Part shown: positions 1 through 19,614 of the stretch, in pieces | Layout: each line of letters begins with the position of its first letter | How positions within the stretch are numbered: position 1 is the stretch's first letter | From: Cornus controversa | Lineage: Eukaryota > Streptophyta > Magnoliopsida > Cornales > Cornaceae | Direction: 5' to 3' | Length of the DNA: 64,000 bases | Assembly: GCA_026545225.1 (NCBI GenBank) | Contig: CM048852.1 | Span: 7,922,501-7,986,500, forward strand | Notes under the pieces: model-generated | What the model saw: the letters and a program-made list of their open reading frames with translations, nothing else | Databases searched by the model: none | Told to the model about the DNA's origin: nothing | Position numbers and translations under genes: made by a program

Positions 1-74
1 TTTCTTTTCATCACTTCACATTCTTTTACTATCACTTTCCACCATTAATTTTAATCTAAGCAAACTGGCCCTTA

Positions 75-665
75 GGCCGAGTTTGGTTAGAAAAAAATGA
101 AATGAAAAGAAAAGAAAGGGAAAGAAATGGAAGGTTATGTTTTTTTGTGTTTGGTATAAATTTTTTAATGGAAGGATTTGGAGGGTTAAATTAATGATGA
201 ATAGTAGCTTTTGTTATCCTCCCAAAAATCAGTTTTTTATTTTTATTTTTTTATTTGTGAGACTATTTTTGTAATTTTAAGTTAATTTTTAATCCACATA
301 GGAGAAAATTGCACCAATTTGTAAGTAAGTTGGAGGGTGTTTGTTGAACTAAAAAAAGAAGAGAGGGTATTGTGCATCATTTTGAAACCAGATGGGGGTT
401 TGTTGCACTTTTGCCTATATTTTAATGAAACTTTGGTAATACTAACTTTGACCTTATTTTGATAAAAACTAAAAATTTGTTCTTTCAAATATAAAAGGAT
501 ATAATGATAAATTTTTTAAATAGTTTTATTTTTTTTCTTTCCCCAATCATGTTAACTATCATTTCCTTTACTTAATTAACCATGATAAAAATTTAATATT
601 ATCTTTTTTTTTTCTCTCGTGAGTAATGTTATCATTTATTTTCTTTTCTACAGGACCAAATAGCC
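75..665. mobile_element. Tourist-like MITE (PIF/Harbinger type) with TTA target duplication
   Basis: The left end reads GGCCGAGTTTGGTTAG and the right end, reverse-complemented, reads GGCTATTTGGTCCTGTAG, giving imperfect terminal inverted repeats. Both sides are flanked by TTA (72-74 and 666-668), the target site expected of PIF/Harbinger elements. There is no transposase ORF, so it would be non-autonomous. The interior (about 290-420) resembles the right arm of the inverted-repeat element near 17.2-17.35 kb, so it may contain a second insertion. Confidence 0.55.
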
Positions 666-754
666 TTAATGAAAATCAAGGAATTCTTCATGGGTTGTTG
701 CATGGTAATAAAGACTGTCAATATGTGATTGGTATTTGGTGGAGGTGGAATCTT

Positions 755-1200
755 CTGTCCTAGTTGGGTCTCTATCCTACTCGTGCTCTATAATTTCATC
801 AAATTTAATATAAATTTTACTACCCATAAAACATACATTCACCACTCTTAAATTTATATTTCACCACCCTTAAATCTTGAAAAACTTCTTGTTAATTTTT
901 TTGTTTAAGAATGGTGAAACATATATTAATAGTGTTGATAAAAAAATTAAGTTGAATATTTTATGTTTTTTAATATTTAAGATTTGGTGAAATGTGAATT
1001 TAATGGTGATGATGGTATATTTAAGGTTGGTGAAATCTAAATTAATTGTGTTCGACAAAAAATTGAAATATTTTAAGATTTAAGAGTGGTGAAATGTAAA
1101 TTTAAAAATAATAAATATATGTTTCCTTAAATGTGAAATTTAAATTAAATTTGGTGAAATTACAGTACACGTGAGGGTGTGGAGACAGACCCGACAAGCG
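755..1200. mobile_element. Non-autonomous inverted-repeat element in the CDPK promoter
   Basis: The two ends are imperfect inverted copies over about 50 bp: GTTGGGTCTCTATCCTAC on the left matches the complement of the GGAGACAGACCCGACAAG region on the right, and both continue inward to TAATTTCAYCAAATTTA. The interior holds several copies, in both orientations, of a GGTGAAATNTAAATTTAA-like motif. It has no coding capacity, and target duplications were not resolved. Confidence 0.45.
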
Positions 1201-1304
1201 CATAGGATTTATTTTTGGTGACCACGGAAACTATTCAATGAATTGACCATTAGTTAATGGTGACCATGGGAGACTATTCCATCTCCTGGGTATGCATAAA
1301 AAAT

Positions 1305-1320
1305 TGAATATAAATGTGTA
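1305..1320 (+). promoter_or_regulatory. Possible TATA region of the CDPK gene
   Basis: AT-rich GAATATAAATGTG lies about 0.7 kb upstream of the CDPK start codon and just before a pyrimidine-rich stretch that looks like a plant leader. This is only a motif match. A start site nearer the (CT)n runs is equally possible. Confidence 0.2.
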
Positions 1321-1790
1321 CTGCTTAGCGTTGCCTTCTATTTGTCTTCACCCCCATCAGACGATTCCATCTCTTCTGAGTTCTGTTGTTGCTTCTTTCT
1401 CAAGTGGGATTGAGTGATTCAATAATATTTCTACTTACAGAATCAGCAGATCAAGTTTTCACATATCCTTTTAACTTTTTCAGCTTAATATCCATAACTC
1501 TATTCCCTTTTTTACTTACTTACCCAAAAAGTCCCAATTTGACTCCTTTATCACATTCTCTGCATCTCAATCTAGGTTTCATCATTTATCATTTTTCCCC
1601 AATAAATTCATTTCTGTTCATAATTGATGTTCTGATCTGAAGTTCATTTGTATTTATCCCCTGAAATTCAGTATATTCTGCATAATTCTTCTAAATCTCC
1701 ATCAGGGTTCTGATTTTTTTGTTCTTTTTTTTCTTTTTCTTTGTTACTGTAGAGTCCACTTTTTTTATTTATTTTATTTATCTTACTCAG

Positions 1791-1802
1791 CTCCTCATTT
1801 GG

Positions 1803-1836
<34 letters not shown>

Positions 1837-2030
1837 AAAGTGGTAGATTCGGCAACAAAAAGATTATCATCCTCAGCTCAGCTCCTCATTTGGGTACTCT
1901 CTCTCTCTCTCTCTCTAAAAGTGGTAGATTCGGCAACAAAAAGATTATCATCCTCAGCTCAGCTCCTTATTTGGGTACTCTCTCTCTCTCTCTCTCTCTG
2001 TCTAAAAGTGGTAGATTGGGCAACAAAAAG
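1791..2030 (+). repeat. Three-fold leader repeat with (CT)n tracts ahead of the CDPK start
   Basis: A unit of about 81-91 bp is repeated three times. Each has GCTCCTYATTTGGGTA, a CT run, AAAAGTGGTAGATTCGGC and CAACAAAAAGA. The units begin near 1,791, 1,882 and 1,963, and the last ends directly at the ATG at 2,033. The units differ mostly in CT-run length. The repeat lies in the presumed 5' UTR. In another frame it makes a repetitive ORF, which is not a gene. Confidence 0.85.
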
Positions 2031-2032
2031 AC

Positions 2033-9829
<7,797 letters not shown>

Positions 9830-10331
9830 TACTACTACTGCTGACCTTGAGTGTTGTACTCATGAAACTTCACAAGATTTTATATGTTGATCAAAGAAGT
9901 CCCAAAAACGCGAGCACATCCCATTAAGCAATCTTTGCTTCCAAAATTTGTATCAGCAACTCAATACTGTATGATTTGCCCCTTAAACATGTTCCTGCAT
10001 GCCCATATTTGTTCGTTTGCATGTCTTGTTTTTATTTTTATTTTTATTTTTATTTTTGTTTCCTTCTTATTGTTTGACTTTCTAGTGTTCCTTTCGGCTG
10101 TGCTTACATATGAGGCCTTCTGAAAGAGGTTTTTCCATTTTACTTGTATGTTTTAACTTTTTCTGTTTTCATTTGGAAGTTTGTTTATATTTGTCAGTGT
10201 ATTTGAAGTGTTCATTCAATATCATTGACAGAAATTATGCGTGGACTGTTTTAGCAGTTCAGTATTAGCTTGGAATTAGATATTATGACATTGTTAACAG
10301 AAGCTCAGCATTTACCATTTTTAACTGTTGA
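9830..10331 (+). other. CDPK 3' flank / probable 3' UTR
   Basis: No gene is seen here. It contains T-rich tracts, including a short TTTTTA repeat at about 10,030-10,060. No single polyadenylation signal stands out. Confidence 0.5.
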
Positions 10332-11075
10332 CTAGGTAAGATTCCCATCCACCATCTGATATGCAGCTGCTGCTTCTTTTCTGGTTCCATTACTCAAAAA
10401 CAATTTGAGTAGGAGGAGGAGGAGGAGAAGAAACTGAAGATCATGACGTGTCATATCAAACTGACTGAAGTAAAAATGGGTTTTTTGTTTTTTATTTTTC
10501 ATTTTTTCCTTTTCTGGTTTACTTTTTATATCTGTTAGGAGGAGGAGGAGGAGGTTACTCTTTACATGCAAGAAGCCCCCTCTATTAGAGAGATATGGTA
10601 AGCCTACCAAGTCTGCTTTAGTCCAGGTTGACCCATTGAAGTAGCCAGCACTATCAGGAATGACTGGTCGATGGCAGCTATTATTATCAGAATTCAACAT
10701 CACTTTGGAGACACCACCGTCAAGGATAAGGCCATCTTGCAGAACATCCATTACCGGATTACGAGCTTTTAGTAAGGTATTGTTAAACCCTTGTGAGCAT
10801 ATCATGTGCATTGAACAGAATAAGAAGAAGAGTTCTGAAGAGAACTCGTTTGAGAAGAAAAAAATACAGAAAACCCCTCTCTTGTGGATCATAACTATTT
10901 TCTCTAATGATTGACTACAGATTCTTACAACAGGAAGAGAGGGCATAGGCTGCATAGCATGAAGCCTCTCTCTATCTTGCGGTGTGTGTGTTGGTGATGT
11001 GGGTTTAAGCCAAAACAAACCAATTGAAGTATCGTCGTGAATGATCACATGCTCTTGATCAAATTCAAGTCTCAC
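10332..11075 (-). CDS. Unrecognised 247-codon ORF, possibly a gene fragment
   Basis: This is the longest ORF outside the named genes up to 22 kb. The N-terminal part (MRLEFDQEHVIIHDD to MQPMPSLPV) and the central part (ARNPVMDVLQDGLILDGG to WTKADLVGLPYLSN) look protein-like. The stretch between them is Phe/Ser-rich, and on the minus strand it starts with GTAAGA just after PSLPV, so it could be a retained intron. The C-terminal part is low-complexity, encoded by GGA and T-rich runs. I do not recognise a family. It lies convergent to the CDPK gene and could equally be chance or an antisense transcript. Confidence 0.25.
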   Translation of the reverse strand: MRLEFDQEHVIIHDDTSIGLFWLKPTSPTHTPQDRERLHAMQPMPSLPVVRICSQSLEKIVMIHKRGVFCIFFFSNEFSSELFFLFCSMHMICSQGFNNTLLKARNPVMDVLQDGLILDGGVSKVMLNSDNNSCHRPVIPDSAGYFNGSTWTKADLVGLPYLSNRGGFLHVKSNLLLLLLTDIKSKPEKEKMKNKKQKTHFYFSQFDMTRHDLQFLLLLLLLLKLFLSNGTRKEAAAAYQMVDGNLT

Positions 11076-11500
11076 AAGTAAAAAGTACTCTTGGCATTGA
11101 GAGAGAGAGAGAGAGAGAGAGAGTTGCAGAAATATTCATTTTATTGCCAATAATTAAACCAGAAAGCTTGGTACATAGTAGCACAACAACAACAACATTT
11201 CATGACAATAATAAGCTCACAAAACGAACACCATGATGTTCTTACCAAGAATAAGCAACAATCTAATACTCAAAACAAAAATGTTTAAACCATAACCATG
11301 GATTAAACCTACCAAAAGCAGTTGGAATCTGGATGTCCAGATCAACCATATATCTACTTTGTTTTACAAGAAACTACTACTGTATTACACTGCACAAGAG
11401 ATGGACATGGTAATAACAAGTGATTAGTAACACAATAATTTCTCTAAACTCTAATATCAAATTCATGTGAATCTCTATTTTAAGAGCACAAATAAGAAGC
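11076..11500. other. Intergenic, (GA)n tract, no gene seen
   Basis: A (GA)n run lies at 11,100-11,122, followed by unremarkable AT-rich sequence. Confidence 0.5.
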
Positions 11501-11518
11501 TAAACAAAATTAACCAGT

Positions 11519-13395
11519 TATTGCTTTGTAAATAAATCCCCTCAACTAATGATTTGTTTCAACTAAGGATATACTCATCACAAAAGACAATTTTATCCAT
11601 TCTTATTAAATTTGTACTTTATTATTAAATTATTTTCATTATCTTTTCTCTTATAAAAATATATATGATACCATTTTTTTTAATTTTATTATTGGTATTA
11701 ATTTATTTTAACAATGGAAAAAAAATACACAGAGTTGTAATTACCACTAAATTTAGTTATTTTCTAAAAAAATTAACTTATTATTAAAACTTTACTATTT
11801 ATAATAAAATTTATTACACACCGTTTTAACTTTTTTATGGTTAAAAAAAAGGAAAAACTATACTTAAATAAAGTTAAGAAGCCTAAATTACAAAGTGGTC
11901 TATTTTAAAAGTTTATTTTTCACTTTGGTTGAATTAAACAAAATAATCACATATGCATTAAAAATTATTATTCAAGTCCAAAATGCCCTTCAATCTCTTA
12001 TTCTAATCCACACTAAACTCCATGTAGTTCTTATGCGACTGAAAGAGTATTGTGCGTGACTAAAGAAAATTCAAAAGATCATTGTCTTTTCGTCTTATTG
12101 GAAGAAAATCGAATTCATTATAAAACACCACTGCGTGGATATATTATTGATCGTTAATTATCTCTCATCACAAAAATATAGTCTCTTATTTTGCTTTAGT
12201 GAGCTGTTTTTTTTTTTTTTTACTTTTCAAAATAAAAAATAAAAATTTAGTGAACTAATTTTTGAATTGTATGACAACTTCATGTGCTAATGGTTCTTAA
12301 TTTTGAGATTTTTTAAATGTGATGAACGGTTTCACTAGTCACATTTTTAAGTTGTCATTATCAACTATCTAATTAATATTTGCTTGTTTAAATATGTTCT
12401 TAATTTGATTTAGTAAACAGACATATTTTATGTAGAATGACTTATAACTCATTTGCTGATAAAACTCAAATTTTGTTTACATTTGCAGGCATACTTGAAA
12501 TTTATAAGAGTGTACTTGTGAAATTTGAATTTTTCTTATCTTTGGGCCTCATATTTTAATGTAATATCTCTTCATATTTTTTTAAGCATACCAGACGAAA
12601 AAGTTAGCCAAGCACATCTGGAAAATCTACTTCATTACCATCCAGATATAGTTAATGTATTGTGATATCAAAAGTGTATATACTTGTATTAATCTAAGAG
12701 TAAAAAGAAGTTGGCTGCTATTCAAGGCTATATCAGGTGATCTAAATTTGACTACTTTACGACATAATAACATGCTCACAAGTGCTTATATAACGTATAT
12801 TTTGTTTTACTTTATGAGTTTGTTCACTTTTATTTGATTACTTCTATATCCCTGCAAATTTTTAGAAGCCAAACGATGTTCACACATTTTGGAATAAGAG
12901 ATTGAAGGGCATTTTAGACCTAAATAATAATTTTCAATACATATGCAATTATTATGCTTAATTCAACCAAAGTGAAAAATAAAATTTTAAAATAGACTAT
13001 TTTGTAATTTAGGCTTCTTAACTTTATTTAAGTGTAGTTTTCCCTAAAAAAAGAAGTACATTCTTTCCATACAATATATTCTTGAAAAATAAGAAATTAT
13101 TTAAATAAAAAAAAATACATTCTTTTTCTTGCCATATATTCATGAAAAATTAAGAAATTACTTAAATTTTTTATAAAAAAAATTCTTAAAATTTTTATTA
13201 AAAAATTAATTTTAATAATTAAAGATAAATTTATGAAAATTTGATGAAGAATATGTCATCAAAATATTATGAATTTTTTTCACAATTTATTTTAATAAGA
13301 AAAATAAGTTAAGTATAATTTAATAAAAAAAGACATTATGGTCATTTAATAAAAAAAAACTATGCATGGAAGTATTTTGCAACAAAATACAATAT
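11519..13395. mobile_element. AT-rich repeat-family copy, interrupted by a TIR element
   Basis: The two parts, 11,519-11,849 and 13,046-13,395, together align along their length with 16,430-17,110. Shared stretches include TATTGGTATTAATTTA, TTAACTTATTATTAAAAC, GAAGAATATGTCATCAAAAT and the closing GCATGG..TTTTGCAACAAAAT. The copies are well diverged and non-coding. Confidence 0.7.
11850..13045. mobile_element. MULE-like element with about 155-bp terminal inverted repeats
   Basis: The left arm 11,850-12,005 (AGGAAAAACTATACTTAAAT to CAATCTCTTATTC) is the inverted copy of 12,891-13,045 (GGAATAAGAGATTGAAGGGC to AAGTGTAGTTTTCCCT). Such long TIRs fit Mutator-like elements. The element is inserted in an A run of the surrounding repeat, so the target duplication (about 7-9 A) is ambiguous. 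The homologous empty site is near 16,772-16,780. The 0.9-kb interior has no significant ORF. Confidence 0.7.
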
Positions 13396-13566
13396 GTACC
13401 CAAAAATAAATAAATAAGAGTAATAAGTAACAATCAAATGCATGTCCAACACAAGCTTCATACCAACCAAAAAACATATACCTTAAGAAAACCCAAGAAA
13501 ATAAAAAAAAGGGTAGATTCATCAAAATTGTTCCTATATTTTTGTTTTTACTTGCCAGAAAATAGC

Positions 13567-13572
<6 letters not shown>

Positions 13573-13606
<34 letters not shown>
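13573..13606. repeat. (TA)n microsatellite
   Basis: Uninterrupted TA run. The flanking region, about 13,400-14,170, shows no gene; a short (CT)n-(CA)n tract lies near 13,790-13,808. Confidence 0.9.
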
Positions 13607-13609
<3 letters not shown>

Positions 13610-14169
13610 TATTTAATTATTTATTAACAAAAACAAGGACCAAGAGAAAATCACATTCAAGAGAGAATATTCAATCGAAAAAAACACGGAAACGTGAAAA
13701 GGTGATTAAATTGTTGGAGATGGTACATGTGAAAACAAAAGCTTTGTATTCGGAGAGAACACAAGCCACAAACTGAAATTTGAAGAGATCTCTCTCTCTC
13801 ACACACACGGCATATATAGAGAGAGTCTGGTATGAGTCGGTTAAATTGGACGGTGGTGATGGAACTATGGACGTTCATGATCTATGATGACGTGTGTAAC
13901 GCGTAAATTAAACACAACACTTACAGTATTCAAGTGTTAGTTCCGAGAGATTCTTGCGTGCACTGAACGCAAGGTGGGCCCCTTAAGAAGAATAATAAAT
14001 TCATAATCCTCTTATAGGATTAGGGTTGAGAATTTCCTCGCACCGATCAATTTTCGCTCGGCTCTTTCTAATAGAGAAAATTTGGTATGCTCTTAATAGG
14101 AGTAAAGGCGGGTGTAATTTTTTTTAAAAATGTCTAGTACTCGTTCGGCCCCGATTATATATACACATA

Positions 14170-14650
14170 CACTATGAAGCACGGACACAGATACAAAATA
14201 CGGATACGACACGATACGGATACGGCGATACGGTAAATCTCAAAAAAATAAAATACTGGTACGACGGGATATGACAAATATATATATATATATATTATAC
14301 AAAAAATTTAATAGAACACAAATTAAGTTTTAAGTTTTAACTTAAAAGATCTTTTTTTTTTTTTTTAACATTAAAGATCTTTTGATTTATTACAAATTAA
14401 GCCCCACATTTTAACTAAGCTTTTTAAATTTTAATATTACAATATGGCTACCATCTTTAAAAAAAAATTCAAACGTATCTGAGAAGTATCCACCACGTAC
14501 CCTGGCCTTATCCGAAAATAAAAAAATTATTTAAAAAAAACGGATACTTCGTCGGAGTATCCGATACATGTTCGGCCGTATACTAGTATTAGATACGTAT
14601 CCAATACGTGCACGACACTTTCGGGGAAGTATTCGTGTTTCATAGTACAT
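14170..14650. mobile_element. TIR element with GGATACG-type subterminal repeats
   Basis: The left end (ATGAAGCACGGACACAGATA, then repeated GATACGG) and the complement of the right end (CTATGAAACACGAATACTTC, then GATACGTATC) form imperfect inverted repeats rich in GATACGG/GTATCCG. Similar in style to the element at 20,113-20,829. No coding content. Confidence 0.5.
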
Positions 14651-14684
14651 ACATATATATAGTGAAATAATTGTATAGAGTGTG

Positions 14685-14824
14685 CCATTTCTTTTATTAT
14701 TATATTACTTATATAAATATAGTATACTAGATATATGACAGCCACTAGGGTTAACCATTTCTTTTATTATTATATTACTTATATAAATATAGTATAGTAG
14801 ATATATGACAGCCACTAGGGTTAA
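14685..14824. repeat. 70-bp direct tandem duplication
   Basis: CCATTTCTTTTATTATTATA begins at 14,685 and again at 14,755. The units end in ACAGCCACTAGGGTTAA and differ at about one position inside (ATACTAG versus ATAGTAG), so the duplication is recent. Confidence 0.95.
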
Positions 14825-15211
14825 TTCTCTTAATTTTTAAATTTCATTCACGAGTTTGAATGAATAACAAAACGAGAAAGAGAGTTAAAGAGAATTTAGA
14901 AGATGTTTGAAACCCTAGAGATCTTTTGGCGACAATTTTATCCTGGTGAAATTGTAAAGGAGTGTTGTATTATCATTGAGTACATTTAGCCCAAACATCG
15001 AATTCAAAGCAAATAAAGCAAAAAAATTTAAAAATTCTGCTATTCTTCTTTTTCTCTAAATGGAATGGTGGTGGTATACTTACCACAAATCCATTAAGAT
15101 TCTTAATTAGAGATAAATTGAGCATTTTTTTAACGCGACGAAATAAAATTTTGGCATAACCGCCCCATAGCCATTCCTATATAGGATTAGACCATTTTTC
15201 ATATTGCCATG

Positions 15212-15254
<43 letters not shown>

Positions 15255-16080
15255 CATGCATATATGTATGTGTATAAACTTTTTTTTTCCTTTTCAGTGA
15301 AGTGTGACATGTGTCAAACGACTCAAACTATTTTCATATCTTTTATTTGCATAAATATCATTCGTTAATAAAAATAACACATACATCTTGTCTATGAGAG
15401 TAACGTTCTTGTCAATGACGTCCATTCAAATAACTAATTGTATGATTTTACCACTACCACTATGACCATGTATAAAAGAACATAAAAATTCAAGGAACTG
15501 AAAAAAACCAGGCATGGTGCCCCCACCATAACACAAAGCTAATCCAACCTTATCTCTCATACAAAATCCACACAAGTTAAGATCAAACAGAGTTCCCGAT
15601 CTCCCTCTCCCTCTCCCTCGTATACATAAATTCGATTCAAAATCAAACTAACCAACAGAGATAGTGATAAGAAATCACACTGAAATTTGAAGCCTGTCGT
15701 CCTCTGTCGTTGATTTCAATTACTTTAACCATAGCTCCCCTAGAAAGCCACTCGATCTGGATCTCAATCTCCCTCCTCCACCGGAAGTTACCTAATTCCG
15801 GCAACTCGGATCTCTGATCGGACGATTGTCTTCCTAAATTATGTTTCTCTACTTGTTTCCTTTTCTAAATTAACAAAGACATCAATAGGTTAATTGCAGC
15901 CTGACAAAGTATCGATGTACTGATATATATATATATATATATATATATAAGTACATATAACGTGGCTGACATCAAGTTAGGTGTGATTATAAAACCTAAA
16001 AGGAAGGTACGTGGTTATTACTTATTTTGATACATCTCCGGGAAGGGAGATAATACTTGCAACAACTTTCATTTTTTGTC
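14825..16080. other. Intergenic, SSRs only
   Basis: No gene seen. It contains (CT)n at about 15,215-15,250 and (TA)n at about 15,922-15,948. A pyrimidine-rich stretch at 15,600-15,620 followed by CT-rich sequence to about 15,840 looks leader-like but is not followed by an ORF. Confidence 0.4.
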
Positions 16081-17362
16081 AAAGTGCACTAAATCTTCAA
16101 AACGTTTTGCAATACTCCCCTTTTTTTTTTTTTTTTTTTGCAACAATCCTCAATTTACAAACTTACAAACTGTTGTAATTTTTTCCTATTTGGATTAAAG
16201 AATAACGTAAAATAACATAAATACCCTCATAAATAAAAAAATTAAAAATAAAAAAAACATTAATTTACCAAAAAAATAATAAAAAAAATAATCAAAAAAG
16301 GAACTTCAATTTATCCAGAAAAAAACTTTAATTCACCAAAAAAAAATTCGGTACATTTTTTCAGTAAATTTTTTTATATTTTTTGGTAAATTAAAGTTAG
16401 GATAAGGTGCAAAAGACTTCCCTGAACTATTGCTCTTTTGCAAATAACCTCCTGAACTACAAATTGTCTTTCTAAACTAAGGATTTGTTGCAATTAAGGA
16501 TATACCTATCATAAAAGACAAATTTACCCTTTTCTTATTAAATTTATTTATTTTTATTAAATTATCTTCATTATCTTTTCTCTTATAAAAATATTAATTA
16601 TACCATTTACCTTAATTTTGTTATTGGTATTAATTTATAATTACAATGGAAAAAAATAAACAGAGTTATAATTACTACTACATTTAGCCATTTTCTAAAA
16701 TAATTAACTTATTATTAAAACTTTACTATTTATAATAAAATTTATTATATCTAGTTTAAACTTTTTTATAGTAAAAAAATACTTTTTTTCAGACAACATA
16801 TTCATGAAAAATTAAGAAACTACTTAAATAAAAAATACATTCTTTTTCATGTAATATATTCATGAAAATTAAGAAATTACTTAATTTTTTTTTAAAAAAA
16901 TTACTTAAGATTTTTATTAAAAAATCAATTTCAAGAATTAAAGGTAAATTTATACAAATTTGATGAAGAATATGTCATCAAAATATTATAATTTTTTTTA
17001 TAATTTATTTTAATAAGAAAAAAGAGTTAAGTATAATTCAATAAGAAAGGACATTATGATCATTTAATGAAAACTAACTAAGCATGGGAGACATTCTGCA
17101 ACAAAATGTGATACTTCAAGAGTTTTGTGTACAAAATATAGTTTAGTGGGATTATTTGCAAATTTAAATAATTTCTTAACCCAAATAGGAGCAAATTGCA
17201 ATAGTTTGTAAATTGAGGGAGATTTGTTGTCCTCTAAGAAAGAGAAGGGGTATTGTGCAACATTTTGAAACTGAAAAAGAGGGAGATTTGTTGTCCTCCA
17301 AAAAAAGAGAGAGAAAGTATTGTACAACATTTTGAAACAGAAAAGGGATTTTAGTGCACTTT
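16081..17362. mobile_element. Nested AT-rich inverted-repeat element
   Basis: AAAGTGCACTAAA (16,081-16,093) is a perfect inverted match to TTTAGTGCACTTT (17,350-17,362). The inverted similarity continues inward: TTTGCAATACTCCCC against AAGTATTGTACAACA, and CAATTTACAAACT against AGTTTGTAAATTG. A second inverted pair (GCAAATAACCTCCTGAACTA near 16,440 and TTTAGTGGGATTATTTGCAA near 17,145) bounds an inner copy of the family also seen at 11.5-13.4 kb. No transposase. Confidence 0.6.
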
Positions 17363-18150
17363 AACTTTTATAGTTCTCTAATCCCATTTTTTTAATTATA
17401 TATATTAACATTTTCTATCCCACTAACTCATTCTTCTTATTTATTCTAAGTCTACTGGCAGTCGTAATTTTTTTTTTTTGAATTTGCATGTAATGTAAGT
17501 CCAAAAATGCACCGATGCAATATTTATTACAATTATTTTTATTGAATTTTATTAAAATAATGTAGCACAAGTGGTGACATATTTATAAATTCTGAGTCAC
17601 TTTTGAGTCACTTTTCTTATGAAAATGGTTTATTAGTTATATTTGTTTACTAAATTAACGAAGAATAATAGATTTAGGCATAAAATAATTCATCCCATAT
17701 ATATACATGTGATAAGAGAAAAAAAAAATACTACAAGTGAAAAGTACAAGAAAATTATAAATCATAACATAGTATATATTATATAATATGTATATTTATA
17801 ATTAGTTAGTTAATATATTTAATACCTTATTTTTCTTAAAAAACATTGAAAATTTCTATTTAGATTAATTAAAAACTATCATTAAATAGAATAGAGATGC
17901 AATGTGACAAAACGGTAAATTGCTTTGTCATTTAAAGTAATAGTATAAATATAACCAGTGAAGAAACTGGCGCATGTATTTCTCAAAATAAATAAAAAAA
18001 TAAAAGTACTGGCTCATGAAGTTTGTGTCTTCAAGATTACTAGTATAAAGTTTTTCTTAGCTTCTATTGTTTTATTCCCTTGGCTATGTTAGATGTTTAG
18101 TTATTTCTGAACACCCATCAGCACCACTTGAGCGTCTAACAAACTCAATA
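17363..18150. other. AT-rich intergenic sequence, no gene seen
   Basis: No ORF or repeat of note. Confidence 0.5.
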
Positions 18151-18153
18151 TTC

Positions 18154-18171
18154 ATATATATATATATATAT

Positions 18172-18212
<41 letters not shown>
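18154..18212. repeat. (TA)n then (GA)n compound microsatellite
   Basis: A TA run is directly followed by a long AG run. Confidence 0.9.
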
Positions 18213-18215
<3 letters not shown>

Positions 18216-18239
18216 CATACTTAGAGTCTCGGCAGTTCT

Positions 18240-18976
18240 TGTTTAACCTTCTTCAGACCTTTGGTTTTGGGGATACTTGGATGAAACTTCAAAAAATAAT
18301 AAAAAAAAATCAGGTGTTTGGGTGATCTGGTAAGCGTTTCAGGTCCATCTCAACTTGGTGAATCGTCCATTGCATTGCCCCCCTCAACTGTCATGGTTTG
18401 GTGTCTTGGATGTCGCATCATTGGTTAACAAAGAGCTACACTAATTCAGTCCACAAGCTCTATTTCTCTGCATCCGTTTATCACATATGGGAAGAAAGAA
18501 ATCGGCGAAACTTCGACAAAAGTCGATCCTCACACAGAACATGGTCCTCTCCAGGATCACTGATTCAATCAAAGGAAGATTGCTCACCTCTTAGATGAAG
18601 GATAATGCATCATCTAGAAGAATTCAATTAAGTTGGAATCTCCCTTCCTCTGTCATCCGTCCTCCTCCTCAACCGCCTGACCTCTCTACCTAAGCTGCAC
18701 AAAGCTAGGTGCAGTTGCATTCCTCATGTGATCACCAGATTCGAAGAAGCTATCAGTGCACTGGCAAAGCTTTCTACAGCTTTATTCTTGGTTTGCTCAT
18801 GTTTTAATTGGGGCCTTGTTTGTATTGGTTTAGTTTGGTCTCAACTTTTTGGGCCTCAACCAATCCACACTTTTGATTGTTTTGGGCCTGGTCTCCCTAA
18901 AGCATTATCTAATCTGACATTGTAAATTTTTACTCACTTATACAATTGTTTGAAATTTCGAAAAGAAAAAAAAAAG
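18240..18976 (+). mobile_element. LINE 3' remnant
   Basis: The translation at 18,398-18,598 includes NSVHKLYFSASVYHIWEERN, the C-terminal pattern of plant LINE reverse transcriptases after the zinc-binding motif. Downstream lies a non-coding tail rich in GGGCCT motifs that ends in an A-rich run (18,958-18,977), compatible with a poly-A tail. Heavily truncated; no RT domain in the window. Confidence 0.6.
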
Positions 18977-19108
18977 AAGTGAGTGAGAATCATTTATATG
19001 TGAAGTATTGTAACATTGAAAATTTTAATACAAACACACACAACAACCAAAAACACATTAATACACAAAACGCTGTAAAAGTGACTCGGTTCAGGTTTTG
19101 ATACCAAT

Positions 19109-19312
19109 TGTCATACTCACTACCTGATGGTATGATATTGAATTTTACTCCAAAAGGCCTCATACCATTTGAAGAGAACACACTACATATAAACACATCC
19201 CCTTCTTTACACCCAGACGATGTGGGATTGAGCACCCTGTAACTTGCTAGTGTGGTAACTCAGCCACTTCTTGCACCCGTCCAAATCACACCCGCCCACT
19301 AGGGTTAGTACA
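19109..19312 (-). mobile_element. Diverged TRIM LTR remnant
   Basis: It shares CAAAAGGCCTCATACCATTT, CTACATATAAACACATCCCC and GATGTGGGATTG with the TRIMs at 28,165 and 41,091, in the orientation of the 41,091 copy. Its ends read TGTCATACTC..GGGTTAGTACA. The preceding bases (GGTTCAGGTTTTGATACCAAT) match the complement of the TRIM internal region including the initiator-Met primer-binding site, so it is an LTR plus part of the interior. Confidence 0.7.
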
Positions 19313-19418
19313 GATAACATGGCCAAGTCTTGCCCCTTTCACAATCAAATTCCTTAGCCATGGAGATAACAATCGTCTAGCAATGTGTCTACAACACTAC
19401 CATAATAGAGAAACATAC

Positions 19419-19614
19419 CGCTTTATTGTATGCAAGTGAAGCTTCTTCTGTAGCTTCAACCAGATATTTCCTAGAACAAAAGATAAGACCAATCAAAATC
19501 CTCATCTGAATACCAAACTGGAGATATTTCTCATCATTTCTTTACCTTATTTTATGGAGAGCTGGAATGGACTCCTGAGTATTCGTCTCAAGCAGTAGAA
19601 TATACTCGAGAACC
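19419..19614 (-). pseudogene. AUG4: Augmin subunit 4 (AUG4/HAUS4) gene fragment, two 3'-side exons
   Basis: Two exons on the minus strand, 19,614-19,546 (69 nt) and 19,470-19,419 (52 nt), with AG acceptors and GTAAAG/GTATGT donors. They encode VLEYILLLETNTQESIPALH, then KIR, then KYLVEATEEASLAYNKA, with matching phases. This matches the C-terminal third of the plant HAUS augmin-like complex subunit 4 as I remember it. Augmin recruits gamma-tubulin to microtubules for branching nucleation. The following conserved exon (starting around TRLREYQG in the family) was not found below 19,419. The sequence there is a TRIM remnant and a LINE, so the gene seems truncated. Partner exons are at 31,810-32,044. 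Confidence 0.7.
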
